A DNA stretch of 64,000 nt from Serratia liquefaciens (GTDB lineage: Bacteria; Pseudomonadota; Gammaproteobacteria; Enterobacterales; Enterobacteriaceae), in assembly GCF_027594825.1 (NCBI RefSeq), contig NZ_CP088930.1, forward strand, positions 1,302,001 through 1,366,000, read 5' to 3'. Below are positions 55,310 through 64,000 of this stretch, piece by piece. Position numbers and translations under genes: made by a program. A model generated the notes under the pieces. The model made no database searches. It saw only the letters and a list, made by a program, of their open reading frames with translations, and had not been told where the DNA came from. Numbering within the stretch: the stretch's first letter is position 1; every line of letters starts with the position of its first letter.

Positions 55310-58300
55310 TTATCCTTTTCGGTGCAGTAACAGGTAGACCACAGGAACCACCAGCATCGACAGCAGCGGCGCACTGACCATACCGCCAATCATCGGTGCC
55401 GCAATGCGCCGCATCACCTCAGAACCGGCACCGTTACCCCACATGATCGGCAATAGCCCGGCCATGATGGTGGCGACGGTCATCACTTTTGGCCTAACCC
55501 GCAATACCGCCCCCTCGGTGATGGCATCCATCAGCTGTTTTTGCGTGAGCGGCTGCCCCGGCTGGCGGTGTTTTTCCAACGCATGGTTCAAGTACAGCAC
55601 CATTATCACGCCGAATTCCGCCGCCACACCCGCCAGCGCGATAAAGCCGACTGCCCCGGCCACCGACAGGTTGTAGTTCAGCAGATACAGCAGCCACACG
55701 CCACCTATCAGCGCAAACGGCAGCGTCGCCATGATCAATAACGCATCACGTACGCTGCTGAAGGTGACAAACAGCAGCACGAAAATGATCGCCAACGTTA
55801 CCGGCAATACGATTTTCAACTGAGCGCTGGCGCGTTCCAGATATTCAAACTGCCCGGACCAGCTCAACGACACCCCGGCCGGCAGCTTGACCTGCTGCGC
55901 GACGGCCTGCTGCATCTCTTCCACCGCCGATTTGAGATCGCGCCCACGCAGATCGACATAAATCCAGTTGGAGAGCCGCGCGTTCTCACTTTTCAACATC
56001 GGCGGCCCTTCGCTAATCCGAATGTCGGCCAGCATCGACAACGGCACCTGGCCACCGCTGGCGGTCAGTACCGGCAATGCCTGCAACTGCTGCACCGAAT
56101 CACGCACCTCGCGCGGGTAACGCACATTGATCGGATAACGCGCCCGGCCCTCGACGGTTTCGCCAATGTTTTCGCCCCCCACCAGCGTCGCCACCATGGA
56201 TTGCAGCTCTTTCACCGAAACCCCGTAACGCGCAGCCCGCTGGCGGTCGATATCGATATCCACGTAGCGGCCGCCGGTGATACGTTCCGCCAGCGCCGAA
56301 GTGACGCCCGGCACCTGCTTCACCACCTGCTCAATCTGCCCGGAAATCCGTTCGATATCGGCCATGTTATTGCCGTTCACCTTGATGCCCACCGGGCTTT
56401 TGATCCCGGTGGCCAACATGTCCAGCCGATTGCGGATCGGCGGAACCCAGACATTGGCAATACCCGGCACCTTAACCACCGCATCCAGTTCCGCCACCAG
56501 CTTGTCCATGGTCATGCCCGGTCGCCATTGGTCACGCGGTTTGAAACGAATCGTGGTTTCCAGCATGGTCAGCGGCGCGGGATCGGTAGCGCTTTCCGCC
56601 CTGCCTGCCTTGCCGAATACCGTCGCCACTTCCGGCACGGTTTTGATCAGCCTGTCGGTCAGTTGCAGTAGCCTGCTGGCCTCGCGCGCCGACATCCCCG
56701 GCAGTGAGGATGGCATATACAACAGGTCGCCTTCGTCGAGCTGCGGCATAAATTCGCTGCCCAACCGGCTAAGCGGATAGGCGGTTAACAGCAACAGCAG
56801 GCACGAAATCCCCAGCGTGGTTTTCGGCCATGCCAACACCGACGCCAACACCGGCTGGTACAGGCGGATCAGCCAGCGGTTGATCGGATTGGCATGTTCG
56901 TCGGGGATGCGGCCGCGAATAAAGTAGCCCATCAACACCGGCACCAGCGTAATGCCCAATCCCGCAGCGACGGCCATGGCGTAGGTTTTGGTGTAAGCCA
57001 GCGGGGAGAACATGCGGCCTTCCTGCGCCTGCAGGGTGAACACCGGAATGAAGGACAGCGTGATAATCAGCAAACTGCAAAACAGCGCCGGCCCCACCTC
57101 TACCGCCGCCTGCTCTGAAATGCGCCAATAATCCGTCGACGTCGGCTGCTGGCCGGGATGGCGCTGCCGCCACTGCTCCAGCACCTTATGCATGTTCTCA
57201 ATCATGACGATGGCCGCATCCACCATGGCGCCAATGGCGATGGCGATCCCCCCCAGCGACATGATATTGGCGTTTACGCCCTGGTAATGCATCACCACAA
57301 AGGCGCCAAGAATGCCGAGCGGCAGCGTGATCATCGCCACCAGCGCCGAACGAAAATGAAACAGGAACAGCGTGCACACCAAGGCCACCACGATAAACTC
57401 CTCCAGGAGCTTGTGGGACAGGGTTTCAATCGCATGTTCGATCAGTTGGGAGCGGTCGTAGACTGTCACAATTTCCACACCCGGCGGCAGGGTCTGCTGA
57501 ACCTCCTGCAGCTTCGCCTTCAGCGCGTTAATGGTCTCCAGCGCATTTTTGCCGTAGCGCATCACGACGATGCCGCCCGCCACTTCGCCCTCGCCGTTCA
57601 GCTCCGCCACGCCCCGGCGGATCTCCGGCCCTTCGCGCAACGTCGCCACTTGCGACAGCAGGATCGGCACGCCGTCACGCACGGTGATCACCACGTCGGC
57701 AAAGTCGCTGAGTTTTTTCAGGTAGCCCGAGGTGCGGACCATATACTCCGCCTCCCCCATTTCCAGCAGCGCACCGCCACCTTCCTGGTTGGCATCCTGA
57801 ATGGCACTGACCACCTGTTGATGAGTGATGTTCAGCGCACGCAGGCTGGGCGAGTCCAGCACCACCTGATACTGGCGTACCATGCCGCCCACGCTGGCCA
57901 CTTCCGCCACGTTGGGAACGGTTTTCAGTTCAAACTTCAGCGTCCAGTCTTGCAGTGCGCGCAGGTCGGCCAGGCTGTGTTTACCGCTTTTATCCACCAG
58001 AGCATACTCGTACACCCAGCCGACACCGGTGGCGTCCGGCCCCAGCGCCACCTTTACCTGCGCTGGCAGTGAGGATTGCACCTGGCTGAGCGCCTCCAGC
58101 ACCCGCGAACGCGCCCAGTACAGATCGGTGCCGTCCTCGAACAACACGTAGACGTAAGCGTCGCCAAACATGGAGAAACCCCGCACCGTTTTGGCCCCCG
58201 GCACCGACAGCAACGTGGTGGTCAGCGGATAGGTCACCTGATCTTCAATCACCTGCGGTGCCTTGCCCGGGTAGGTGGCGCGGACAATCACCTGTACGTC

Positions 58301-58429
58301 GGAGAGATCCGGCAGCGCATCCAGCGGCGCTTTCTGCAATGCCCAGATCCCCCAACCGGCCAACAGCACCGAAGCCAGCAGCACCAATAGCCGGTTGCGC
58401 AGCGACCAGCGGATCACGAAAGCAATCAT
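55310..58429 (-). CDS. cusA: Copper/silver efflux RND pump CusA
   Basis: 1039-residue heavy-metal-efflux RND transporter, 12 transmembrane helices, trimeric in the inner membrane. The HME-RND signature in helix 4 is present ([13 protein letters not shown], with the proton-relay Asp). Methionines matching the CusA monovalent-metal relay occur in [13 protein letters not shown] and [13 protein letters not shown]. These support Cu(I)/Ag(I) rather than Co/Zn/Cd. Start overlaps the cusB stop (ATGA). Confidence 0.93.
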   Translation of the reverse strand: MIAFVIRWSLRNRLLVLLASVLLAGWGIWALQKAPLDALPDLSDVQVIVRATYPGKAPQVIEDQVTYPLTTTLLSVPGAKTVRGFSMFGDAYVYVLFEDGTDLYWARSRVLEALSQVQSSLPAQVKVALGPDATGVGWVYEYALVDKSGKHSLADLRALQDWTLKFELKTVPNVAEVASVGGMVRQYQVVLDSPSLRALNITHQQVVSAIQDANQEGGGALLEMGEAEYMVRTSGYLKKLSDFADVVITVRDGVPILLSQVATLREGPEIRRGVAELNGEGEVAGGIVVMRYGKNALETINALKAKLQEVQQTLPPGVEIVTVYDRSQLIEHAIETLSHKLLEEFIVVALVCTLFLFHFRSALVAMITLPLGILGAFVVMHYQGVNANIMSLGGIAIAIGAMVDAAIVMIENMHKVLEQWRQRHPGQQPTSTDYWRISEQAAVEVGPALFCSLLIITLSFIPVFTLQAQEGRMFSPLAYTKTYAMAVAAGLGITLVPVLMGYFIRGRIPDEHANPINRWLIRLYQPVLASVLAWPKTTLGISCLLLLLTAYPLSRLGSEFMPQLDEGDLLYMPSSLPGMSAREASRLLQLTDRLIKTVPEVATVFGKAGRAESATDPAPLTMLETTIRFKPRDQWRPGMTMDKLVAELDAVVKVPGIANVWVPPIRNRLDMLATGIKSPVGIKVNGNNMADIERISGQIEQVVKQVPGVTSALAERITGGRYVDIDIDRQRAARYGVSVKELQSMVATLVGGENIGETVEGRARYPINVRYPREVRDSVQQLQALPVLTASGGQVPLSMLADIRISEGPPMLKSENARLSNWIYVDLRGRDLKSAVEEMQQAVAQQVKLPAGVSLSWSGQFEYLERASAQLKIVLPVTLAIIFVLLFVTFSSVRDALLIMATLPFALIGGVWLLYLLNYNLSVAGAVGFIALAGVAAEFGVIMVLYLNHALEKHRQPGQPLTQKQLMDAITEGAVLRVRPKVMTVATIMAGLLPIMWGNGAGSEVMRRIAAPMIGGMVSAPLLSMLVVPVVYLLLHRKG

Positions 58430-59877
58430 AAGTGGCCTCCATGCTCAGCGTCTGCCGGTAAAAACTGGCTGATATGCGAACCCTGATCGTCGACGCTAAA
58501 GCGGATTTTCACTCTGTCACCGGGTTTGATTCCCGTCGGCAATCCCTCCGGCGGCAGGGTAAAATCCATGGTCATCGCCGGCCACTGCAGCTCCGGCACG
58601 GGGCCGTGGGACAGCGTTATGGCGCTCTCGCTCACGGCATCGATCACCCCCTCGGCCTGGTACTGTTTCACCTCGGTTTGCGCCGCCATCTGCGGCAGGG
58701 CACTGCGCATGCTGGCCTCGGAATCAATCAGGAATTGGCCGGAGGTCACTACCCTTTGACCGGCGTTCAGCCCACGCCTGATTTCTACCCAGCCATCCTG
58801 CATCCGCCCGGCGACCACTTCAACCGGTGAGAAATGCCCATTGCCTTCGGCGATCAACACCCTATTGCGATCGCCGCTGGCGATCAGCGCCTCCTGCGGT
58901 ATCGCCAACACCGGCTGGCCGAGGCTGCTGTGCGACAGCGTGAGTTGCAGGTACATGCCCGGCCGAAGTTTTTGCTGAGGATTTTTCAGCAGGATGCGCG
59001 CTTTAAAGGTTCGGGTCAGCGGATCGACATTGGCCAGCAGTTCGCTCACTTCGCCTTCAAACCTTTCCCCCGGCCAACTGGCGGAGGCGGCCTGCACCTT
59101 ATCGCCCACTTTCAGCAATCCGGCCTGCGCCTGCGGATAATCGGCAACGATCCACACCGGATCGAGACTGGCTATCTCAAACAGCCCCTGTGCGGCCGTT
59201 ACCTGAGCGCCTTCGAGCACGCTCAGCTTATTTACAAAACCGCTTTCCGGTGCCGCTATCTGAACGCGTGGTTCGGGTTTGCCCGAACGCTCCACTTGGC
59301 GGATCACCGTCTCGGGCATAAACAACAGCTGCAACCGCTGACGTCCAGCGGCGGTCAGTGAGCTGTCGCCCAGTTTGCGTATCGCCAGATATTCCTGCTG
59401 CGCCGCACTCCAGTCGGGGATCCACAGCTGCGCCAGGGCTTCGCCCTTTTTCACCTGTTGCTGGCTGGCACGCACGTAGAGTTTTTCCACCAGCCCGTTG
59501 GCTCGGGCTGCGATGATCTGAACCCCGCGTTCATCGGTCGCTACGCTGCCGAAAGCGCTCAGCTGCGGCTCCAGTTGACGCAATTGCGCCGCTTCGGTGC
59601 GAACGCCCAGGTTCTGCTGCTGCCGGGCGCTGATGGTCACGCCCCCCTCAGGCTCTGCCTCATCGGCATAGCGCGGCACCAGTTGCATATCCATAAAGGG
59701 CGATTTACCCGGTTTGTCAAAACGCTGCCCCGGCATCATCGGGTCGTACCAATAAAGCACCTGTCGCTCACTCTTGGCGGCCGGTGCGGGCGCGTCTCCC
59801 GCAGCGCCAAACCAGTATCCCGCCAGCCCACTGCCGATCAGCGCCGCTAACAGCGCCAGCTTGAATGGTATTTTCAT
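58426..59877 (-). CDS. cusB: CusB-type membrane fusion protein with C-terminal CusF domain
   Basis: 483 residues. N-terminal signal/anchor (about 5-25), the metal-binding [17 protein letters not shown] and PFMDMQLVP segments (three methionines, as CusB), barrel-sandwich and hairpin domains, then from about residue 405 a complete CusF-like domain: H424, W432, M435 and M437 in [16 protein letters not shown]. coli CusB lacks this domain; Cupriavidus SilB has one. Start 59877 overlaps the cusC stop by 4 bp. Confidence 0.92.
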   Translation of the reverse strand: MKIPFKLALLAALIGSGLAGYWFGAAGDAPAPAAKSERQVLYWYDPMMPGQRFDKPGKSPFMDMQLVPRYADEAEPEGGVTISARQQQNLGVRTEAAQLRQLEPQLSAFGSVATDERGVQIIAARANGLVEKLYVRASQQQVKKGEALAQLWIPDWSAAQQEYLAIRKLGDSSLTAAGRQRLQLLFMPETVIRQVERSGKPEPRVQIAAPESGFVNKLSVLEGAQVTAAQGLFEIASLDPVWIVADYPQAQAGLLKVGDKVQAASASWPGERFEGEVSELLANVDPLTRTFKARILLKNPQQKLRPGMYLQLTLSHSSLGQPVLAIPQEALIASGDRNRVLIAEGNGHFSPVEVVAGRMQDGWVEIRRGLNAGQRVVTSGQFLIDSEASMRSALPQMAAQTEVKQYQAEGVIDAVSESAITLSHGPVPELQWPAMTMDFTLPPEGLPTGIKPGDRVKIRFSVDDQGSHISQFLPADAEHGGHL

Positions 59878-61133
59878 TGCATCGATTCCTGAGGGGTAAG
59901 ATAACGAATGGCGGCCCAAATCTGCGCCAGTTCCCTGGCGGCCTTGCCGGCGCTGAGGCGGCTGTCGAGCAGCGCGCGCCGAGCTTCCAGCACCGCTGAC
60001 AAATCGCTTTTACCGCTGCGGTACTGCGCTAACAGCAAAGTGACCCGCTGTTGTTGCAGGGGAACGACCTGCCCCTGTTGGCGCTGCCACTGCGCCTGAG
60101 CCGCCTGATATTGTGCCAACAGCGTATCGAGCTGTGCCTGATGATCTCGGATCAACAACGTGAGCCGATCGCTGGCCTCCATGCTGCGGGAAACATCAGC
60201 GGCGTAGTCCTTATCCTGCCGCTGCGAGCGGAACAACGGCAGATCGACGGTAAACATCACCCCGGCCAAATCCTCGTACTCGTCGGCACGTTTGCCGTAA
60301 TACACCTCGACGCCGACGTCCGGTATCGCCGCCACCTCTGATTGCGCCGAACGCGCCCTGGCGACGTCTGCCTCACGGCTGGCCTGAACAACCTCGGGAT
60401 GTTGCCTGATGGCCTGCCGCAACACCTCGCTGTCCGCCGGTAAACGTTCAAAGCGCGGCATGGCTCCGGCGGTATCCGTCGCAGACAGGCCGGTCAGCTG
60501 CGTCAGGCGCGCCTGCGCGACAGCAACATCACGCTGCGCCTCGCTGATGCGGTCCTGCATGCTCAGCAGCGTCAGCCTGGCATCCAGCACCCCGCTAGCC
60601 GGAACTCCCCCCCCGGCTACGGCAGCATGCTGCGTGGTAATCTGACGTTCACTCTCCGTCACCAGAGCCGAGGTATCCCGCAGGGTTTGTCGACTCAACG
60701 CCAGCGCCAGCCAGGCCTGTGCGGTTTGCTGCTGCAAACGGGCCCGAAGGGTGGCACTGCCTGCATCTGTCTGCCTGGCTTCGGCGCGCAGGGTGTCCGA
60801 TTTACGCTGGCGTTTGGTGCTGCTGACGTAATCCTGCATGATGCCGATTCGCCCCATGGTCATGCCTTCGCGGGTAAAACGCTGAGCGTTTCCGCCCTGC
60901 ACCGGCACGTTTTCAATGCCGAACTTCAGCTTGGGATCGGGCAACTGCATTGCCGAATCCGCCATGTTCTGCAAGGCGTCAACCTGATGCCGATTGGCGG
61001 ATAACTCTGCCGAATAACCTTCGGCCGCCGTCAATGACTGTTGCAGCGTCAGACTCGCAGCCAGGGTGGCCGGTGCCCAACAGGCGAGCAGCAGCCAGCC
61101 CACCCGCAAAGGGTGAGAAAGGATAATGGTCAT
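59874..61133 (-). CDS. cusC: TolC-family outer-membrane channel CusC/CzcC-type
   Basis: 419 residues, two outer-membrane efflux (OEP) repeats (about 30-215 and 225-410) forming the beta-barrel and periplasmic helices. Signal sequence with a possible lipobox LLAC (Cys18), followed by an equally plausible LAA signal-peptidase-I site, so lipidation is uncertain. GMTMGRIGIMQDYVSSTKR is a methionine-containing stretch near the start. Pairs with CusBA across the envelope. Sequence seems nearer CzcC-like proteins than E. coli CusC. Confidence 0.85.
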   Translation of the reverse strand: MTIILSHPLRVGWLLLACWAPATLAASLTLQQSLTAAEGYSAELSANRHQVDALQNMADSAMQLPDPKLKFGIENVPVQGGNAQRFTREGMTMGRIGIMQDYVSSTKRQRKSDTLRAEARQTDAGSATLRARLQQQTAQAWLALALSRQTLRDTSALVTESERQITTQHAAVAGGGVPASGVLDARLTLLSMQDRISEAQRDVAVAQARLTQLTGLSATDTAGAMPRFERLPADSEVLRQAIRQHPEVVQASREADVARARSAQSEVAAIPDVGVEVYYGKRADEYEDLAGVMFTVDLPLFRSQRQDKDYAADVSRSMEASDRLTLLIRDHQAQLDTLLAQYQAAQAQWQRQQGQVVPLQQQRVTLLLAQYRSGKSDLSAVLEARRALLDSRLSAGKAARELAQIWAAIRYLTPQESMQ

Positions 61134-61143
61134 AACGCCTCCG

Positions 61144-61467
61144 TTATGGCCGAGTGGCGGCGATGGCGATCAGCTGATAACCACCGTCGATCGGCAGGAA
61201 GCTGAAATCAACCGTGGTACCCACCGGCAATACGGGGAATGAAGGCGATGGAGGGAGCAGGAAGCTCATGGTCATTGGCGGCCAACTGAGCGCAGGAATG
61301 GCCTGGTGCGCGATAGACACCTTTCGCTCATCCCAGCTTTTGACGACGCCCTGGCTGTGGATTTCAACGGCAGTTTTTGCGGCAGGATCCTGCATTGCCT
61401 TATCGGCAGCGCTGGCGCTAAAGGAGAAAAACAGGGCGATCACTACGGCAGCAAATACATTACGCAT
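61144..61467 (-). CDS. cusF: Periplasmic copper/silver chaperone CusF-like
   Basis: 107 residues: signal peptide about 1-20, then an OB-fold CusF domain with H54, W62, M65 and M67 (HQAIPALSWPPMTM), the Cu(I)/Ag(I) site of CusF with cation-pi tryptophan. It hands metal to CusB. First of cusF-cusC-cusB-cusA, unlike the E. coli order C-F-B-A. GGAG precedes the ATG. Confidence 0.88.
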   Translation of the reverse strand: MRNVFAAVVIALFFSFSASAADKAMQDPAAKTAVEIHSQGVVKSWDERKVSIAHQAIPALSWPPMTMSFLLPPSPSFPVLPVGTTVDFSFLPIDGGYQLIAIAATRP

Positions 61468-61535
61468 AACGGGTACTCCATAAAATAGTTAACAAACGCG
61501 GAAAACCGTCGGGGACGGCAAAGCGGTTGTCAGAG

Positions 61536-61958
61536 CTATTCACGGAACCGGCAGAAAACAATCTCTGCCGGCGGGCCTGTTATCGGGGGCGTTTGCCAGG
61601 TAGCGGACGAAACGGCAGGTGATGGGAAAGGCGCAATAACGGCCAACTCACTGCTGATAGGCAGCGCGGCCAACGTCAGATTGCTGTGATCCTGTTGGGC
61701 TGACTCCGGAACGCAGTGTTTCTCACACAGCGGCTCTTGGGTCTGCATCTGCTGCTGCGACGGCACGCTGTTTTGCATATGCATCATATGCTGAGCCATC
61801 GGCGCTTCACCGCTGAACTGCAGGTTGCAGTTGTGGCTGGCCAACGCCAGTTGAGTATTCAACAACAGCCAGCTGACCATCAATAACCATGCGCAGGCCC
61901 GCTTTTTAGCAAAGCGCAGGCGGTGCATGGATAAGGAGATGGACGCCAAAGCCGACAT
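61536..61958 (-). CDS. Small exported Met/His/Cys-rich protein beside cus genes
   Basis: 140 residues. N-terminal hydrophobic segment (about 22-41, ending LALAS), then a Met/His/Cys-rich region (HNCNLQF, AQHMMHMQNS, CEKHCVPE) able to bind soft metals, and a C-terminal hydrophobic stretch ending PPITGPPAEIVFCRFRE. Not assigned to a named family with certainty; it resembles DUF2946/copper-locus proteins in layout. 68 bp upstream of cusF on the same strand, so probably part of the metal response. Alternative start at 61925. Confidence 0.6.
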   Translation of the reverse strand: MSALASISLSMHRLRFAKKRACAWLLMVSWLLLNTQLALASHNCNLQFSGEAPMAQHMMHMQNSVPSQQQMQTQEPLCEKHCVPESAQQDHSNLTLAALPISSELAVIAPFPSPAVSSATWQTPPITGPPAEIVFCRFRE

Positions 61959-62111
61959 CAGATCGTTCCAGAGTGTGAGATAGCGGGAGTATATCGGCCC
62001 TGACCGGGCGCAGGAATGGAATTTACATCCGCTGACAAAGCGTTACCCGTCGGCACTCCAGAAATATAAATACCATGACTTCAATCAACTGACGGTACGC
62101 CTTGCAAAGAA

Positions 62112-62135
62112 AAAGCCCAGCGCGGGCTGGGCTTT
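62112..62135 (-). terminator. Terminator after the small lipoprotein gene
   Basis: AAAGCCCAGC–four bases–GCTGGGCTTT; T-rich leftward tail (TTTTTCTTT). Confidence 0.9.
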
Positions 62136-62161
62136 ATACGGGAGAAATTCATCGACCGGGG

Positions 62162-62383
62162 TTATTTGGTTAACGCGATAATCCCCAGCGTCAGACCGGC
62201 AACTGCCGCTGCCCCACCGGCGATGACTCCAGCGGTTTCCCAGTTGTCCTGCGTGGTGCCTTTCATGCAGGTATTGGTGTGTACCAGACGGCCTTGATCG
62301 TCATAGACCGGGACACAAGGTGAGTCAGTCGCGCACCCAGCCAGAATGACCGACAGCAAACCAACCGCAATTAACTTTTTCAT
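62162..62383 (-). CDS. Small lipoprotein
   Basis: 73 residues. Lipobox LAGC with Cys17; cysteines in DSPCVPV and NTCMKG; hydrophobic glycine/alanine-rich C-terminal helix (about 50-70). GAGG lies eight bases before the ATG and a good terminator follows, so the gene is well supported. Function unknown. It stands alone between the cus genes and fabB. Confidence 0.8.
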   Translation of the reverse strand: MKKLIAVGLLSVILAGCATDSPCVPVYDDQGRLVHTNTCMKGTTQDNWETAGVIAGGAAAVAGLTLGIIALTK

Positions 62384-62550
62384 ACTCTTGCCTCAATGTT
62401 CGATCACTCTGAAACGCTACGCCGAGTGATATTCGCGCTATTGAGCCATTGTATGCGCAAAAGGCTGAACAAAGCGTTAATGATCCGTCAGGAGATGTAA
62501 TTTGGGATAACTCCTAGCGGCGCGTCAGCGGGGGATTACAGGCAATAAAA

Positions 62551-62570
62551 AGCCCGCAAAAATGCGGGCT
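62551..62570 (-). terminator. Terminator after fabB
   Basis: AGCCCGCA–four A–TGCGGGCT; TTTTTATTG follows leftward, 27 bp past the fabB stop. Confidence 0.9.
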
Positions 62571-62596
62571 TGATCCTGCGCCTTGAGGGCAAGGAA

Positions 62597-63811
62597 TTAC
62601 TTCTGCAGTTTACGCATCACCAGCGTGGCGTTGGTACCGCCGAAGCCGAAGCTGTTGGACATCACGGTGGTCAGCTCGCGTTGCGTTGGCTGAGTCACGA
62701 TGTTCATGCCCGCGGCTTTCTCATCCAGATTATCGATGTTGATGCTCGGTGCGATAAAGCCGTGTTCAACCATCAGCAGGCTGTAGATCGCTTCCTGCAC
62801 GCCCGCGGCACCCAGTGAGTGACCGGTCATGGCCTTGGTGGATGAGATGGCCGGGGTGTTGTCGCCAAACACTTCGCGAATGGCACCCAGCTCTTTCACG
62901 TCGCCCACCGGCGTGGAGGTGCCGTGAACGTTCATGTAGTCGATTGGGGTATCAACGCCTTGCAGCGCCATCTTCATGCAGCGCACCGCGCCTTCACCTG
63001 ATGGAGCCACCATGTCGGCACCGTCGGAGGTCGCACCGTAGCCGATGATTTCAGCATAGATGTGCGCACCACGTGCCAGAGCGTGTTCCAGTTCTTCAAC
63101 CACCACCATACCGCCGCCACCGGCGATGACGAAACCGTCACGCGCAGAGTCGTAAGTACGGGAAGCTTTTTCAGGGGTGTCGTTGTAGCTGGTGGACAGT
63201 GCGCCCATCGCATCGAACTCACAGGCCATTTCCCAGCACAGCTCTTCGCCGCCGCCGGCAAAGACTACGTCCTGCTTGCCCAGTTGGATCAGTTCAACCG
63301 CGTGACCAATGCAGTGTGCAGAGGTTGCGCAGGCGGAGCTGATGGAATAGTTAACGCCACGAATTTTGAACGGGGTTGCCAGGCAGGCAGAAACGCCTGA
63401 AGCCATAGCCTTGGTCACCATGTACGGGCCAACGCCGCGCAGGCCTTTGGCACGCATGCCGTCGGATCCGGCAACCTGGTTGCGCGGAGAACCACCACCT
63501 GAGCCAACAACCAGACCGGTGCGATCGTTGGAAACCTGATCGGCAGCCAGACCTGAGTCCTTGATGGCTTCTTCCATGGAAAGATAGGCATAAACGGACG
63601 CGTCGCTCATAAAGCGCATCACTTTACGGTCAATCAGACCGGTGGTGTCCAGTTTAACATCGCCCCATACGTGACTACGCATGCCGGAATCTTTCAGCTC
63701 CTGGGAGAAAGTGATCCCAGAACGACCTTCCTGCAGGCTCGCCAGGACCTCCTGCTGGTTGTTACCAATGCTGGAGACGATTCCCAGGCCAGTAATCACT
63801 GCACGTTTCAT
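62597..63811 (-). CDS. fabB: Beta-ketoacyl-ACP synthase I
   Basis: 404 residues (E. coli 406). Condensing enzyme of fatty acid elongation, essential for unsaturated fatty acids. Thiolase-fold triad: nucleophile Cys in SSACATSAH (about 161), His in [10 protein letters not shown] (about 297) and His in TGHSLGAAG (about 332). A FabR-type operator lies 49 bp upstream. Confidence 0.97.
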   Translation of the reverse strand: MKRAVITGLGIVSSIGNNQQEVLASLQEGRSGITFSQELKDSGMRSHVWGDVKLDTTGLIDRKVMRFMSDASVYAYLSMEEAIKDSGLAADQVSNDRTGLVVGSGGGSPRNQVAGSDGMRAKGLRGVGPYMVTKAMASGVSACLATPFKIRGVNYSISSACATSAHCIGHAVELIQLGKQDVVFAGGGEELCWEMACEFDAMGALSTSYNDTPEKASRTYDSARDGFVIAGGGGMVVVEELEHALARGAHIYAEIIGYGATSDGADMVAPSGEGAVRCMKMALQGVDTPIDYMNVHGTSTPVGDVKELGAIREVFGDNTPAISSTKAMTGHSLGAAGVQEAIYSLLMVEHGFIAPSINIDNLDEKAAGMNIVTQPTQRELTTVMSNSFGFGGTNATLVMRKLQK

Positions 63812-63859
63812 TCAATACCTCTTCCACAATTTTACATTCGGGATTTTGCATCGCACTTT

Positions 63860-63895
63860 AGCGTACAGATGTACGCCGAACAAGTCCGATCAGCG
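63860..63895 (-). promoter_or_regulatory. FabR-type operator and possible FadR site
   Basis: AGCGTACAGATGTACGCC (63860-63877) is an imperfect palindrome of the FabR type known upstream of fabB. The adjacent AAGTCCGATCA (about 63883-63893) matches 8 of 11 of the FadR core TGGTCCGACCA. Order agrees with E. coli fabB. Confidence 0.65.
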
Positions 63896-63981
63896 TTTTT
63901 CAGCTTTATTCTTATCCAGTTTGCGCCATAGCGCCAGCGCCGTTAGAATCCCGTCACCCCTTGAGTTACGAGCAACCAACC

Positions 63982-64000
63982 GTGAGCCACGCCCCGATCC
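63982..64000 (+). CDS. mnmC: Putative start of MnmC (tRNA mnm5s2U biosynthesis)
   Basis: GTG AGC CAC GCC CCG ATC at the right edge would begin a protein with SHAPI, like enterobacterial MnmC starts. In E. coli mnmC is divergent from fabB. Only six codons are visible; the call rests on position. Confidence 0.4.

Noticed and set aside
1..64000. CRISPR arrays, tRNAs, IS elements, prophage genes
   Set aside because: None found: no regularly spaced repeats, cloverleaf genes, transposases or integrases were recognised.

Overview
The window is a stretch of enterobacterial chromosome, most probably Serratia. The reasons are the uninterrupted backbone order nuo–lrhA–alaA–yfbRSTUV–ackA–pta–yfcDEGH–hisJQMP–ubiX–purF–cvpA–dedD–folC–accD–dedA–truA–usg–pdxB…flk…fabB, near-identity of many products to E. 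coli families, an LrhA/HexS-type regulator, an ERIC-type repeat, and accessory genes common in Serratia (tct, scs, cus). The genus is an inference from gene content; no rRNA is present. No tRNA, rRNA, IS element, prophage or CRISPR array was recognised.

Layout. 1–3215: promoter-proximal end of the Complex I operon (nuoA, nuoB, fused nuoCD, start of nuoE), read leftward. 3.2–5.7 kb: two long AT-rich intergenic regions flanking lrhA. 5.7–11.4 kb: alaA, yfbR, yfbS, hxpA, yfbU, yfbV. 11.7–15.2 kb: ackA–pta acetate pathway. 15.2–18.8 kb: small metabolic genes yfcD, yfcE, yfcG, folX, yfcH. 18.8–21.9 kb: histidine/basic amino acid ABC transporter behind a strong sigma-54 promoter candidate. 22.1–28.3 kb: ubiX, purF and cvpA (PurR box), dedD, folC, accD. 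28.5–32.3 kb: dedA, truA, usg, pdxB.

In E. coli pdxB, flk and fabB lie close together. Here two accessory blocks separate them. Block 1 (32.3–47.2 kb) holds an AraC regulator with a divergent EamA exporter, the tctDE two-component system and tctCBA tricarboxylate transporter, a CatB-like xenobiotic acetyltransferase, a second EamA transporter with a divergent MocR regulator, and the copper/redox locus scsABCD. Block 2 (48.5–62.4 kb) holds a rhodanese with a divergent MocR regulator, an exported endonuclease/phosphatase-fold protein with a divergent PepT-like peptidase, ybiR, apbE, a cus-type copper/silver efflux set (F-C-B-A) with two CusF-like domains, a small copper-associated membrane protein and a small lipoprotein. 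fabB and the first codons of a putative mnmC end the window.

The most interesting signal is upstream of the CatB-like acetyltransferase. A 13-codon reading frame with a near-ideal Shine–Dalgarno is followed four bases later by a perfect 11-bp hairpin, an overlapping second hairpin and a small hairpin over the acetyltransferase ribosome-binding site. This is the architecture of drug-inducible translational attenuation. Other points of interest are direct-repeat operators for the MocR genes, an ERIC element in the flk leader, a CusB–CusF fusion, and a shared C-terminal motif in two small copper-locus proteins.
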